Positions 8,061 through 17,082 of a stretch of 64,000 nucleotides of DNA are shown piece by piece. Each line of letters begins with the position of its first letter. Position 1 is the first letter of the stretch. The DNA is from Cohnella algarum (GTDB taxonomy: Bacteria; Bacillota; Bacilli; Paenibacillales; Paenibacillaceae), in assembly GCF_016937515.1 (NCBI RefSeq), contig NZ_JAFHKM010000002.1:5265001-5329000 (forward strand), given 5' to 3'. The notes under the pieces were generated by a model. It saw only the letters and a program-made list of their open reading frames with translations, made no database searches and was not told the DNA's origin. The position numbers and the translations under genes are program-made.

Positions 8061-8724
8061 GTATACCTCCCCGTTGTTCGTTCTCCCAGCTACGGAGCGC
8101 TTGCTCCGTCGAAACGACGGTCGCGAAATTAAGCGCCATCGACTTGAGCGAGGCGTCGTGCAGGTCCCGCTCGTAAGCGGCACAGGCATCGGAGACGACG
8201 AACGTCTCGTAATCCCGCATGAACCCGTCCCGGACCGTCGATTCCACGCAGCACTCGGTCGTAAACCCGGCTGCGACGAGCTTTCGGATCCCCTTGCTTC
8301 GGAGCAAAAGCTCCAAATTCGTCCCGACAAAAGCGCTGTATCGCTGTTTGGTCACCTGCAAATCGCCCGCAGCCGGAAAAATGCGGTAATAAGCCGCCCC
8401 TTCCGTCCCGCTTCGGCATACCGCCGCGGCGGAGGCGTCGATGCCCTGCCGCCCGTACCATTCGAGCATCGCCGGAGAATCGGTGTCGGGCGAGGTGACG
8501 AGCGCGACGAACACGACCGGCATCCCGGCCCTGCGGGCGGCCTCCGCGAGCCGCTCGATCCGGTCCGCGGCGGCATCGATCGCGGACAGGTCCGCCCCCC
8601 AGGCGGCCATTTTGCCGTCCGGCGAGCAGAAGTCGCGCTGGACGTCGATCAGAACAAGCGCCGTCTCCCGCAGCGGCACGACCGTCTTCTCGCACACGCA
8701 AGATTCCTCCTCCGAATATGTCAC
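8047..8724 (-). CDS. Isochorismatase-family (RutB-like) cysteine hydrolase
   Basis: This 225-residue alpha/beta hydrolase of the isochorismatase family shows the catalytic Asp in LVLIDVQRDF, the Lys in VTKQRYSAF and the nucleophile Cys in TTECCVEST. RutB, ureidoacrylate amidohydrolase, is in the same family and has a comparable RCVEST motif. The start is a GTG at 8724 with AGGGAA upstream. It lies between the RutA-like and M20 genes. Predicted action: hydrolysis of the ureido or amide group produced by the monooxygenase. Related families such as N-carbamoylsarcosine amidase and biuret hydrolase cannot be excluded. Confidence 0.8.
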   Translation of the reverse strand: MTYSEEESCVCEKTVVPLRETALVLIDVQRDFCSPDGKMAAWGADLSAIDAAADRIERLAEAARRAGMPVVFVALVTSPDTDSPAMLEWYGRQGIDASAAAVCRSGTEGAAYYRIFPAAGDLQVTKQRYSAFVGTNLELLLRSKGIRKLVAAGFTTECCVESTVRDGFMRDYETFVVSDACAAYERDLHDASLKSMALNFATVVSTEQALRSWENEQRGGIHDHR

Positions 8725-8771
8725 AGACTTCCCTTTATTGCCTTATGTGCCGCAAGCCGCCCGGCGCGGCG

Positions 8772-9845
8772 TCAGCTTCCCCTGTTCGCCCGCAGCTCCG
8801 GCAGCACCCGTTCGCCGAAAAACCGCATATCCGCATCGTAATCGGGGAACGTCAGCATCATGCCGTCCAGCTCGGCCGTTTCGATAATCGTCCGGATTTT
8901 GGCGACGATCGTCGCCGCCGAACCGGAAATCGGCTCCGACATGAACGCCGTGCGGGCTCTCGCCGCAATCGACGTCTCCTTGCCGTCGACCGCCATGCCA
9001 TAGCTTTCGAGCAGCCCGACGATAGCCTCGCGGTCGACGCCTGCCTCGTACCGCTTCATCCGCGCTTCCGCTTCCGCGTCGGTTTCGCCGGGATAAATGC
9101 CGAACATCGCGTACGTTTTGATCGGCTTGTCCCGCTCCCGCGCCATTTCCTTCGCGCGCTTGCTTACCTGGGCCAGCTCTTCGACGTCCTTGCCGCCGAT
9201 GAAGCAGGCGTCCCCTTCCTCGATCGTAAAGCCCATCCCCTTTTCCGATTGGCCCGCGCAAATGATCGAAGGCCTCGGCTTCTGCACCGGCTTCGGATTC
9301 GACATGCAATCGGTCAGTTGATAGAACGTCCCTTGATGATCGACGCGCTCTTCGCTCCACAGCCGCTTGACGACCTGCATCCATTCGCGCGCGAGATCGT
9401 AACGCGCGTCGTGATCGAGGTGTTCCGGCCACATGCCCATCTGCGAAAATTCCTTGGAAAACGACCCCGACACCACGTTCATGCCGACCCGTCCGTTGCT
9501 GATCTGGTCGAGGGTGGCGAACATTTTGGCGGCGACGGCGGGATGGAACAGCAGCGTATGCACCGTCGCGTACACTTTGACCCGCTTCGTCGCCTCGGCC
9601 AGTCCCGCCATCATCGTCATCGATTCGAGCGAAGTTCCCCAATGGTTCGTCCGCCCGCCGTAGCCGCGCCATTTGGCCATCGACATAATGAAGTCGAGAC
9701 CGATTTCTTCCGCGAGCACGGCCGCATTGCGGTTTTGCTCATAGCTTCCTTCCACCTTGGGCGTCGTATCCGAGATGATCCAGCCGCCGTTCGAAATCGG
9801 AAGAAACACGCCAAAATCGATTTGATTGTAGTCGATGCCGCTCAT
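8772..9845 (-). CDS. RutA-like flavin-dependent monooxygenase (LLM family)
   Basis: This 357-residue luciferase-like monooxygenase is close to RutA, the FMN-dependent enzyme that opens the uracil ring. Shared stretches, recalled from E. coli RutA, are GVFLPISNGGWIIS at the N-terminus, FIMSMAKWRGYGG, SLESMTMMAGLAEAT, and ICAGQSEKGM, with a C-terminal MLTFPDYDADMRFFGERVLP. It sits downstream of an NMT1-like importer and upstream of RutB-like and M20 hydrolases. Likely substrates are a pyrimidine or a similar N-heterocycle, with a separate flavin reductase needed. The distance to true RutA leaves room for a different ring substrate. Confidence 0.82.
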   Translation of the reverse strand: MSGIDYNQIDFGVFLPISNGGWIISDTTPKVEGSYEQNRNAAVLAEEIGLDFIMSMAKWRGYGGRTNHWGTSLESMTMMAGLAEATKRVKVYATVHTLLFHPAVAAKMFATLDQISNGRVGMNVVSGSFSKEFSQMGMWPEHLDHDARYDLAREWMQVVKRLWSEERVDHQGTFYQLTDCMSNPKPVQKPRPSIICAGQSEKGMGFTIEEGDACFIGGKDVEELAQVSKRAKEMARERDKPIKTYAMFGIYPGETDAEAEARMKRYEAGVDREAIVGLLESYGMAVDGKETSIAARARTAFMSEPISGSAATIVAKIRTIIETAELDGMMLTFPDYDADMRFFGERVLPELRANRGS

Positions 9846-9885
9846 TGTTCATCACTCCATGAATAAAGTCTGTTTGCCGCGACGT

Positions 9886-11022
9886 TTAGGGCCAGATCAG
9901 CTCGCCGTCCGCGTAAATCGAATCGATGTACGCATTGTCCATCACTTGTTCCAGCGGCAATGCCTTCGGGATCACCTTCGCCTGGACGAGCATGTCGATT
10001 TCCCGCTGCCACTGCTCGTCGGTCTGCACGGCGACGCCCTGCCCGGCGGGTAGATGGTCCGCGATCAGGCTGCTTTCGACCGTCCACCGGTTCGTTTCCG
10101 CCGCAACGTCATAGCCGGTTTCGGAATGCGACGCCATCCTCTCGATCGCCTCGTCCGGATTTTCCAGCACCCATTCGTGCGCTTTGGACAGCGCTCTTAG
10201 GAAATCCTCGACGGCCGTCGGATGCGCTTCTGCGAATTCGGAGTTCACCGCCACGACGCCGAACGACGTCTCGCCGCCGAAGTCGCCCGGATCGATCAGC
10301 CGCGTTTTGTAGCCTTCCTTCTCCATAATATATGGCTCGTTCGTTTTAAATACGGTTAATGCGTCCAGATCGTTTCCAGCCAAAATCCTCGGGTCGTAGC
10401 CGACGGATACGGCTTTGATATCCGTTACGTCGAGTCCGTCCGCCGCCAGCATCGTGACGACCCAGGGAGGAATCGCCCCCTTGTACCCCAGCGTCTTGCC
10501 CGCCAGGTCCTTCGGGCTTTGAATGTCCGAATCCTCCATCACCATAATCGCATTGACGCCGACGGAGCCGAAGGTGGCGACGCCCTTGATTCCCGCTCCG
10601 CTCGCGACCGACTGGATGACAAGACTCGGATTGCCCGCGCTCGAGATTTGCGCCTGCCCCGCCGCGAGATATTTCATCCCTTCCGAATCGAGTCCCGGCT
10701 GAACGTCCACGTCAAGCCCAAGCTCCTCGAAATACCCTAGATCCCGGGCGACGACGGCTTGCACGTCCGGCGACGAAGCCGCATAAAAATAGCCGGTCGT
10801 ATACGTAATTTTGCCCGCCTTTTGATTTTCGGCCTTGCGGGCCTCCCAGTCGATGCCGGAACCGGCCGTTCCGGCGGGAGAAGCGCTGGCCGGAGGCGAC
10901 GCGGCGGCCGAAGCGGACGGCGACGCGGCCGTATTCCCGTTTCCGCAGGAAGCGAGCAGCAGAATGGCCGCCATCGTCAAGACGGACCTATACGCAAGTT
11001 TTTTCTTTGCTTTCATCAGCAT
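9886..11022 (-). CDS. NMT1/THI5-like (SsuA/TauA-type) substrate-binding lipoprotein
   Basis: This 378-residue protein has a signal sequence with the lipobox LLASC (about residues 21-25), a low-complexity Ala/Ser/Pro linker and an NMT1-like fold (VVARDLGYFEELGLDVDVQ, then VASGAGIKGVATFG). This family binds thiamine precursors, pyrimidines, sulfonates and nitrate-type ligands. The start at 11022 has GGGAG upstream. With the permease and ATPase above it forms a complete importer. The downstream RutA-like enzyme suggests that the ligand is the ring substrate of that enzyme. Confidence 0.85.
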   Translation of the reverse strand: MLMKAKKKLAYRSVLTMAAILLLASCGNGNTAASPSASAAASPPASASPAGTAGSGIDWEARKAENQKAGKITYTTGYFYAASSPDVQAVVARDLGYFEELGLDVDVQPGLDSEGMKYLAAGQAQISSAGNPSLVIQSVASGAGIKGVATFGSVGVNAIMVMEDSDIQSPKDLAGKTLGYKGAIPPWVVTMLAADGLDVTDIKAVSVGYDPRILAGNDLDALTVFKTNEPYIMEKEGYKTRLIDPGDFGGETSFGVVAVNSEFAEAHPTAVEDFLRALSKAHEWVLENPDEAIERMASHSETGYDVAAETNRWTVESSLIADHLPAGQGVAVQTDEQWQREIDMLVQAKVIPKALPLEQVMDNAYIDSIYADGELIWP

Positions 11023-11044
11023 ATTTATCGACTCCCGTCCTCTT

Positions 11045-11896
11045 TTACCGGCTCCACGCCAGCACTTTTTTCTCGATGGCGCCGACGATCGCCGTCAGCA
11101 GAATGCCCATCGCCGCAAGCATCATGATCGCCGCGAACACCTTGACCGTCTGCATGTAATTGCCGAACATCATGACGACGTTGCCCAAGCCTTCGCTGGA
11201 GCCGCTCCATTCCGCCACGACCGCTCCGATGACGCTGAGGCTGATGCAGGTTTTGGCCGCGGAGAACAAATAAGGAAGACTGCCCGGCAAACGAAGCTTG
11301 AAAAAGATTTCCCGCTTGCCGGCGCACAGGGAACGCATATAGTCGTAACGGTTCGGATCGACCGCCCTGAACCCGGTTATGGAATTGACCAGCATCGGGA
11401 AAAACGTGATAATCGCCGCGATCAGCACCTTCGGCAGCGCCCCGAAGCCGAACCAGATGATCAGCAGCGGCGCGATCGCCACGACCGGTGTCACGCTGGC
11501 CAGCACCGCCAGCGGCAGCAGCATTCGCTCAAGCGCCGGAGAATGGGCCAATACGACGCCGAACAGCAAGGCGACCCCCGCTCCGAGCGAAAAACCGGCG
11601 ACCGCTTCGTACAAGGTGACCATCGCATGATCAACGTAAAAGCCGAATTCGGAAAACAAGGCGCGGAACACAGCCGACGGGGTCGGAAGCGTAAGCGGGT
11701 CGACCCCGAATAAGCGGACGAAGCTTTCCCATAAGACGAAAAACCCGACAAAGGCGACAAGGGGCAGTCTGCTGCGGGCCCACCAATCCTTGATTAACGG
11801 ATTCAGCCGCGTTTTCGCTAACGTTCCCTCTCGGCTCGACGACGATTGAGCTCTGCCGAACACGCTCGTTCTGATCGCCATTTTGCTTATGCCCAC
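11045..11896 (-). CDS. ABC importer permease (SsuC/ThiX type)
   Basis: This 283-residue protein has about six membrane segments and the EAA-loop region typical of binding-protein-dependent importers (around DPNRYDYMRSLCAGKREIFF, then KLRLPGSLPYLFSAAK). It is of the nitrate/sulfonate/thiamine-precursor class. It overlaps the ATPase gene by 10 nt. The start could also be the second Met, five codons in. Confidence 0.85.
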   Translation of the reverse strand: MGISKMAIRTSVFGRAQSSSSREGTLAKTRLNPLIKDWWARSRLPLVAFVGFFVLWESFVRLFGVDPLTLPTPSAVFRALFSEFGFYVDHAMVTLYEAVAGFSLGAGVALLFGVVLAHSPALERMLLPLAVLASVTPVVAIAPLLIIWFGFGALPKVLIAAIITFFPMLVNSITGFRAVDPNRYDYMRSLCAGKREIFFKLRLPGSLPYLFSAAKTCISLSVIGAVVAEWSGSSEGLGNVVMMFGNYMQTVKVFAAIMMLAAMGILLTAIVGAIEKKVLAWSR

Positions 11897-12663
11897 CTCT
11901 CCTTGAGCAAATGTTTGATTTGCCGGACATAATCGAAAAACGCGTCCGATTCTTCCAGCTCCTGCGTGCGCGGCCTCGGCAGCCGAATATCGACGATTTC
12001 GGTAATCCGGCCCGGCCGGCTCGTCATGACGACGACTCGATCCGACAGGAAGACGGCTTCCGGAATGCTGTGGGTGACGAAGACGACCGTCTTCTTATGC
12101 TGCTCCCAAATGTCCATCAGTTGATGGCGGATCATTTCCCGCGTAATTTCATCTAGCGCCGAAAACGGTTCGTCCATGAGCAAAATCGGCGCGCCGGAAG
12201 CGAACGCCCTGACGATGCCGACTCGCTGCTGCATTCCCCCCGACAATTCCCGCGGATAAGCCGTCAGAAAATCGCCGAGGCCGACGGAGGCGAGCCACTC
12301 CGCCGCTTCCCGTTCGTCGTAGGACGCCCCGCCTCCTTTCTTCCGGTTCACTTCGAACGGCAAGCGCATGTTTTCGATGACCGTCCGCCACGGAAACAGC
12401 GCCGGCGACTGCGGAACGAATCCGAACCGCTTGTCGGATTGCGCTTGCTTCGGCGTCAGCCCTCCGACCGAAAGCCGTCCCTCGTCCGCCGTTTCCAGGC
12501 CGCCGATCATTCGCAGCAGCGTCGATTTGCCGCATCCGCTCGGCCCGATCAGACTGACGAACGTGCCTTCCTCCAGGCTCAGCGCGACATCGCGCAGCGC
12601 CTCCGTCGTTTGTCCGCGCCTAACATACCGTTTGGAAATTCGGTCCGCCGTTATGTACGACAA
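11887..12663 (-). CDS. ABC importer ATPase (SsuB/ThiZ type)
   Basis: This ATPase of about 258 residues has Walker A GPSGCGKST, signature LSGGMQQR and Walker B ILLMDEPFSALD, and closely resembles SsuB/TauB/ThiZ ATPases. No ATG is available in frame. A TTG at 12663 is preferred because a GGCGGTGG-like site precedes it and the conserved domain begins two residues later. A TTG at 12687 is the alternative. It is the first gene of the importer and Rut-like operon, downstream of the promoter at 12757-12785. Confidence 0.82.
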   Translation of the reverse strand: MSYITADRISKRYVRRGQTTEALRDVALSLEEGTFVSLIGPSGCGKSTLLRMIGGLETADEGRLSVGGLTPKQAQSDKRFGFVPQSPALFPWRTVIENMRLPFEVNRKKGGGASYDEREAAEWLASVGLGDFLTAYPRELSGGMQQRVGIVRAFASGAPILLMDEPFSALDEITREMIRHQLMDIWEQHKKTVVFVTHSIPEAVFLSDRVVVMTSRPGRITEIVDIRLPRPRTQELEESDAFFDYVRQIKHLLKERWA

Positions 12664-12756
12664 CGGAAACCACCGCCTTTCGAGCAATTTTCGACTTTAA
12701 TCATTTGATTTAAAATTTTAGTTATTTATTTTTATCATTCAGTTAAATCTGTATCC

Positions 12757-12785
12757 AATTTACCACCGCCGACATTGTGAGTCAA
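12757..12785 (-). promoter_or_regulatory. Promoter of the importer and Rut-like operon
   Basis: On the minus strand, TTGACT (12780-12785), a 17-nt spacer and TAAATT (12757-12762). The leader downstream (12690-12756) is very AT-rich and contains two similar AT-rich blocks (AATGAT flanked by AAA) that could be operator half-sites. The rest of 12786-13017 is AT-rich DNA before gerA without a clear sporulation-sigma promoter. Confidence 0.6.
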
Positions 12786-13017
12786 TAAATATTACATATA
12801 TTTTTCATAATATCGAAATTTTCAGACATAACAACAATCACCCAAGGATTATAAGGCCAAATATGTGCGTTTTCATAACATATAAATTACATTTCAATCG
12901 GTTTTGATCGTTGATTTTCTTTTGTTGCGGATCTCCGTTCGGTTCCCCGGGGATAAATTTTCATCCCCATGGAAAAATAACCAAACCGTATGTTCGGAGA
13001 AAGGAGCGAGAGTCGGA

Positions 13018-14457
13018 ATGACCGATCCAACCGCAGAACTTTCGGCAGCCCTTCGAAATATGCGCTCGCTTGTCGGAAACAGCGCGGATTTATCCGTAAG
13101 GGAGATCACGGTCGGGGAAAACCGCATCCCAGCCGCCTTGATGTGGATCGAGGGCCTGGTCGACAAAAAATCGCTGCACGAAACGGTGCTGGCCCCGCTC
13201 CTGTCCGCGAACATTCCTTCGGAGCTTGCCGATTCGCCTCCGAAACTAATGGATTACGTTGTCCGATCGACGATCACCGCTCCGGGGGTCGAGCGTTTTT
13301 TCGCAGCGGAAGCGGCGGTTTCGAAGCTGGTCGGCGGGTGGACTCTCCTGCTGGCGAATAACGGCGGCGAGATCGTCGCCGTCGATACGCAAGGCTACGC
13401 CAAGCGAAATATCGAAGAAGCCGCCACGTCGACCGTTATCCGCGGCCCGAGAGACGGCTTTGTGGAATCGCTTGACATCAACATTTCGCTCATTCGGCGC
13501 AGAGTAAGGAGCGGCGACGTCCGCGTCGAGAAAATCACGCTGGGCCAACTGTCCCGGACCGATGTCGCCATGCTCTACGTCAACGGCAAAGCGCCTCGGG
13601 CCGTCGTTGACGAAGTTCGCGGCCGTCTCGCCAAGCTGAATATCGAGGGCATTCTGGAATCCCAGTATATCGAGGAGCGGATCAAGGACGGTCCGCGTTC
13701 GTTTTTCCCGACCGTCTACAGTACGGAACGGCCCGACGATATTGCCGGGATCATTATGGAAGGTCGGGTTGGCATCCTGGTGGACGGAACCCCGTTCGCC
13801 CTCGGATTGCCGAGCACCTTGCCCCAGCACCTGCAAACGACGGAGGACTTGTATCTGGCGTACCCGATCGCCACCTTCGTTCGCTGGATCCGATACTTGG
13901 GCTTTTTCTTCACCTTGCTTCTTCCGTCCGTTTATGTCGGCATTTTGACTTATCACCCCGAGATCGTGCCGCCGCAGCTGCTCAGCAGCATTTTGTCGGC
14001 CCGCGACGGCGTTCCCTTCCCCGTGTTGATGGAAGCGCTGGTGATGGAGGTCATTTTCGAGGGGCTGCGCGAGGCGAGCATCCGCATGCCCCGTTCGATC
14101 GGCTCGGCGATCAGCATCGTCGGCGCGCTCGTTATCGGGGAATCGGCCGTTCAGGCGGGGATCATCTCTTCGCCGGCCGTCATCGTCGTCGCCGGAACCG
14201 CCATCGCCTCGTTTACGATTCCGTCCGTTTCGTTATCGGGCGCGATCCGGATTTTACGGTTCGGCATGCTGTTCCTCGCGTCCTTGCTGGGGTTGTACGG
14301 CATCATGATCGGATTGTTTCTGATGGCCATTCACCTGTCGGCGCTGTCGTCGATCGGCGTACCCTATTTGAAGCCGTTTGCCCCGGGGACCGGAAGAGCG
14401 CTGGAAAAAACGATTTTCCGCATCCCGTGGTCGCAGGCAAAAAAAGGGGGAAAATAA
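13018..14457 (+). CDS. gerA: GerA-family spore germinant receptor subunit A
   Basis: This 479-residue protein has an N-terminal cytoplasmic domain and several C-terminal membrane helices. Family hallmarks are visible: YSTERPDDIAG, GRVGILVDGTPFALGLP, LREASIRMPRSIGSAISIVG and ALVIGESAV. GerA-type proteins are inner-membrane components of nutrient germinant receptors in dormant spores. The ATG at 13018 is chosen over an upstream in-frame start at 12904 because AAAGGAG precedes it and the conserved N-terminus begins there. It is followed by gerC and gerB; expression in the forespore is expected from the family, not seen in the sequence. Confidence 0.9.
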   Translation: MTDPTAELSAALRNMRSLVGNSADLSVREITVGENRIPAALMWIEGLVDKKSLHETVLAPLLSANIPSELADSPPKLMDYVVRSTITAPGVERFFAAEAAVSKLVGGWTLLLANNGGEIVAVDTQGYAKRNIEEAATSTVIRGPRDGFVESLDINISLIRRRVRSGDVRVEKITLGQLSRTDVAMLYVNGKAPRAVVDEVRGRLAKLNIEGILESQYIEERIKDGPRSFFPTVYSTERPDDIAGIIMEGRVGILVDGTPFALGLPSTLPQHLQTTEDLYLAYPIATFVRWIRYLGFFFTLLLPSVYVGILTYHPEIVPPQLLSSILSARDGVPFPVLMEALVMEVIFEGLREASIRMPRSIGSAISIVGALVIGESAVQAGIISSPAVIVVAGTAIASFTIPSVSLSGAIRILRFGMLFLASLLGLYGIMIGLFLMAIHLSALSSIGVPYLKPFAPGTGRALEKTIFRIPWSQAKKGGK

Positions 14458-14489
14458 CGCGCAATCCTCCGCGAAAGGAGATGTCCGGC

Positions 14490-15614
14490 ATGTCTTTCTT
14501 CGCAAAAGCCGTGCTCTGCTTGCTCCTCCTTTTGCCGCTTGGCGGCTGCTGGAGCGAAATCGATCCCGACCAGATCACCGTCGTTTCGGCAATCGGACTC
14601 GACCCGGCGGAAAACGGCAACATTGCGGTAACCGTCCAATTGATGAATCCGACGCTGCCGATCGCGGCGGGCGGCGGCAATCAACAGCGCAGGCCGTTCG
14701 CCATTTACTCGGCGAATGGCAAGACGATCCAGGACGCGGTCGAGCTGATTCAGCTGGCTGCGAAAAAAAGTCTGTTTTTCCCGCAAACCCAAGTCGTGCT
14801 CATCGGGGAGACGCTCGCCCGCCGCGGGTTGGACGATTTTTTGGATTTTTTCTGGAGAGAGGAAAATCAGAACTTCAACAGCTGGACCCTCGTCTCCAGG
14901 CTTCCCGCCAAGCAGATGCTTGAAAACGCGTCGGAGTTGAAGGCCGTGCCGGCCGAAGAGTGGAAAGCGTTCCTGCGCGGAAAATGGGGGAGGCCGCAAA
15001 ATGTCGCCATGCAAATGTACCAGTTTTTGCCGCGTCTGAACCAGGTCGGCTTCCAGGCCGTCTCGGCCGGCATCGGGCCCGCCCCGAATCCGAGCAAGAA
15101 AGGGTTGATGGAAATCGGCGACGCCGCGGTATTTCGGAACGACCGGATGGTCGGCTGGCTCACCGAAGACGAAAGCCAGATCGTCAACTGGCTGGCGGGC
15201 ACCTCCTCCAAGGGCAGGTTCCTGATCGTCGCCGATGGAGAAGCGGCCAGCATGGCGATGAGCTCCATCCGGGTTCGCGTCTTCCCGGTCTTTCGGGAGG
15301 ATCGGATCCTTTTCAAAATTCGGCTGAAGGGGGCGGCGGAGCTCAAAACGTCGACGATGCCGATAAACCTGGCCAAAGACAGGGGAAAGCTAAAAAAGCT
15401 GCTCGACGAGCAGCTGACGGAAGCGATCGAAAAAACGGTCGACAAGACGTTCAAGACGTACAAAAGCGATATTTTCGGATTCGGCGAGGTGATCCATAGG
15501 CGCCACCCGGGCAAATGGAGAACGCTGAAGCCGCAATGGAACGAACAACTGGAGTCGGTCGAAACGGAAATCGAGGTTTCTTTTCGGATCGAAAGAGCCG
15601 GCTTGCTCAAATAG
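14490..15614 (+). CDS. gerC: GerC-family spore germination lipoprotein (Ger(x)C)
   Basis: This protein of about 374 residues has a signal sequence with lipobox LGGC followed by WSEIDPDQITVVSAIGLD, matching the CWDxxEIN-type start of Ger(x)C proteins. The start at 14490 has AAAGGAG 9 nt upstream; a second ATG at 14481 lies too close to it. It is a lipoprotein subunit of the germinant receptor, on the outer surface of the spore inner membrane. The order A-C-B is a known variant of the A-B-C layout. Confidence 0.88.
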   Translation: MSFFAKAVLCLLLLLPLGGCWSEIDPDQITVVSAIGLDPAENGNIAVTVQLMNPTLPIAAGGGNQQRRPFAIYSANGKTIQDAVELIQLAAKKSLFFPQTQVVLIGETLARRGLDDFLDFFWREENQNFNSWTLVSRLPAKQMLENASELKAVPAEEWKAFLRGKWGRPQNVAMQMYQFLPRLNQVGFQAVSAGIGPAPNPSKKGLMEIGDAAVFRNDRMVGWLTEDESQIVNWLAGTSSKGRFLIVADGEAASMAMSSIRVRVFPVFREDRILFKIRLKGAAELKTSTMPINLAKDRGKLKKLLDEQLTEAIEKTVDKTFKTYKSDIFGFGEVIHRRHPGKWRTLKPQWNEQLESVETEIEVSFRIERAGLLK

Positions 15615-15647
15615 CGGGCAATAGCAGGCGGAAGAGGACAAAAGCGG

Positions 15648-16748
15648 ATGAATCCAAAAAAAATTAACGGTTATCAGTTTTTCTTTATCATCTTCGTTTC
15701 CATCACCTCCCTGACTTTCTTTTCGGTCCCGAGCCAGCTCGCGGACAAGGTCGGCCAGGACCTGTGGCTTTCGATGGCCATCGGCACGCTGATCGACGTT
15801 TATGTCGCGTTCTTGCTTTACCGGCTGGGAATGAAATATCCCGGGGAATCGATGATCGAATATACGGTCTCCATCCTGGGACCGATCGGAAAAACGGTCG
15901 GCTTGCTGTTTATTCTTTTTTTCACCGGAGTCAGCATTACGGCCATTTGGATCTACAGCGAATTTTTGTCTAATACGCTGCTGCCGAACACTCCGCTCGT
16001 CGTCTTCTCGCTCACGTTGACGTTATGTTCGGGATGGGCCGCCTTCAAGGGCATCGAGACGATCGCCCGAATCAGCCAGTTGATCGGGTTCGTTATTCTG
16101 GCCTCTTCCCTCGTTCTGTTCGCAAGCTCGATTCCCTTGCTTCAGTTGAAAAACCTGTTGCCGCAGTTCGAATACGGTGCGGGACCCGCTCTCAGAGGAG
16201 CCGTATATCCGGGAAGCTGGTTCGGCATTTGCATTATGATGGGCATGCTGATGCCTCATCTGAACAAACCCGAAAAAACGTTCAAAATGAAGGTTCGCGC
16301 GGTCGTGCTCGGGGCGGTCGTCATGACGTTGTATTTGCTGTACAGCATTTCCGTTATGGGGCCTGATATGGCGACAAGGGTCGAAAATCCGATTTACATT
16401 TTTACTCGGCTTACCCACTTCATCATCTTCGAAAGGATCGAGGTGCTGACGCTGCTCATTTTCGTATCGGGTTCGTTCATCACGTTCTCGACTTTGTATT
16501 ATTCGATCGCCGAAGGCTGCGCCAAGCTGTTCGGAACCCGCAGGCATGCCGGATGGATTTACGCGTTTTCCCCTTTGTTCGTCGGGTGCGTGTTTTTCCC
16601 GTTCATGTTCAGCCACGGGTTTATGGAACCTTACCTCGAGTTCTGGTTTCCGCGGGTGGCCCTCGCCCTCGAAGGCGGGGTCACCACGCTGCTGTTTCTG
16701 CTGTCCTTTTTCCGCCCTTCGGACGGCAAACGTCATGCCGGGACATAG
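15648..16748 (+). CDS. gerB: GerB-family spore germinant receptor permease-like subunit
   Basis: This 366-residue protein has about ten hydrophobic segments and belongs to the GerAB/GerB subgroup of the amino-acid/polyamine/organocation transporter superfamily. Its start MNPKKINGYQFFFIIFV resembles the family, and GMLMPHLNKPEK lies mid-protein. This subunit is thought to bind the germinant. It follows gerC by 33 nt and ends 26 nt before a convergent small gene. Confidence 0.88.
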   Translation: MNPKKINGYQFFFIIFVSITSLTFFSVPSQLADKVGQDLWLSMAIGTLIDVYVAFLLYRLGMKYPGESMIEYTVSILGPIGKTVGLLFILFFTGVSITAIWIYSEFLSNTLLPNTPLVVFSLTLTLCSGWAAFKGIETIARISQLIGFVILASSLVLFASSIPLLQLKNLLPQFEYGAGPALRGAVYPGSWFGICIMMGMLMPHLNKPEKTFKMKVRAVVLGAVVMTLYLLYSISVMGPDMATRVENPIYIFTRLTHFIIFERIEVLTLLIFVSGSFITFSTLYYSIAEGCAKLFGTRRHAGWIYAFSPLFVGCVFFPFMFSHGFMEPYLEFWFPRVALALEGGVTTLLFLLSFFRPSDGKRHAGT

Positions 16749-16774
16749 GCGGCCGAATCGGGGAATAACGGCGG

Positions 16775-17035
16775 TCAAGCGTTCAGCTCCAACACGCTGC
16801 CGTCAACCGGGTTGACGACATATTCGCTTTTTTCCCCGTTTTCGTCGACGAGAAAATAATACCCTTTCGCCACGAACGGATTTCCGGAATTGGCCAGGCT
16901 GAACGTCCGTTTGTCCGATTCCAGCACCGCGATTCCGGAAGCGCCCGCCGATTGTACCTGATCCCGAACGAGCGCCTTCGCTTCGTCATGCGAATACGCG
17001 GGAAAATACGCCCACAGCAAAGCCGGAGCGAGCAA
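16775..17035 (-). CDS. Small PepSY-like exported or membrane-anchored protein
   Basis: The protein is about 86 residues long. It has a short hydrophobic N-terminus and then a PepSY-like region ending EYVVNPVDGSVLEL, a pattern common in peptidase-inhibitor-like and germination-associated domains. No ATG or GTG is in frame. The TTG at 17035 is the only listed start, yet a strong AAAGGAG lies 16 nt upstream, and the codons between would make a good signal sequence. The start is therefore uncertain, and a lost start codon is possible. It is convergent with gerB; function unknown. Confidence 0.5.
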   Translation of the reverse strand: MLAPALLWAYFPAYSHDEAKALVRDQVQSAGASGIAVLESDKRTFSLANSGNPFVAKGYYFLVDENGEKSEYVVNPVDGSVLELNA

Positions 17036-17082
17036 AACGAGAAAGCGGTTTCTCCTTTCTCCGTCCGATTAAGCGCAAGCTT

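Noticed and set aside
12786..13017. Sporulation sigma-G promoter before gerA
   Set aside because: Expected from the gene family, but no convincing pair of elements with correct spacing could be found.
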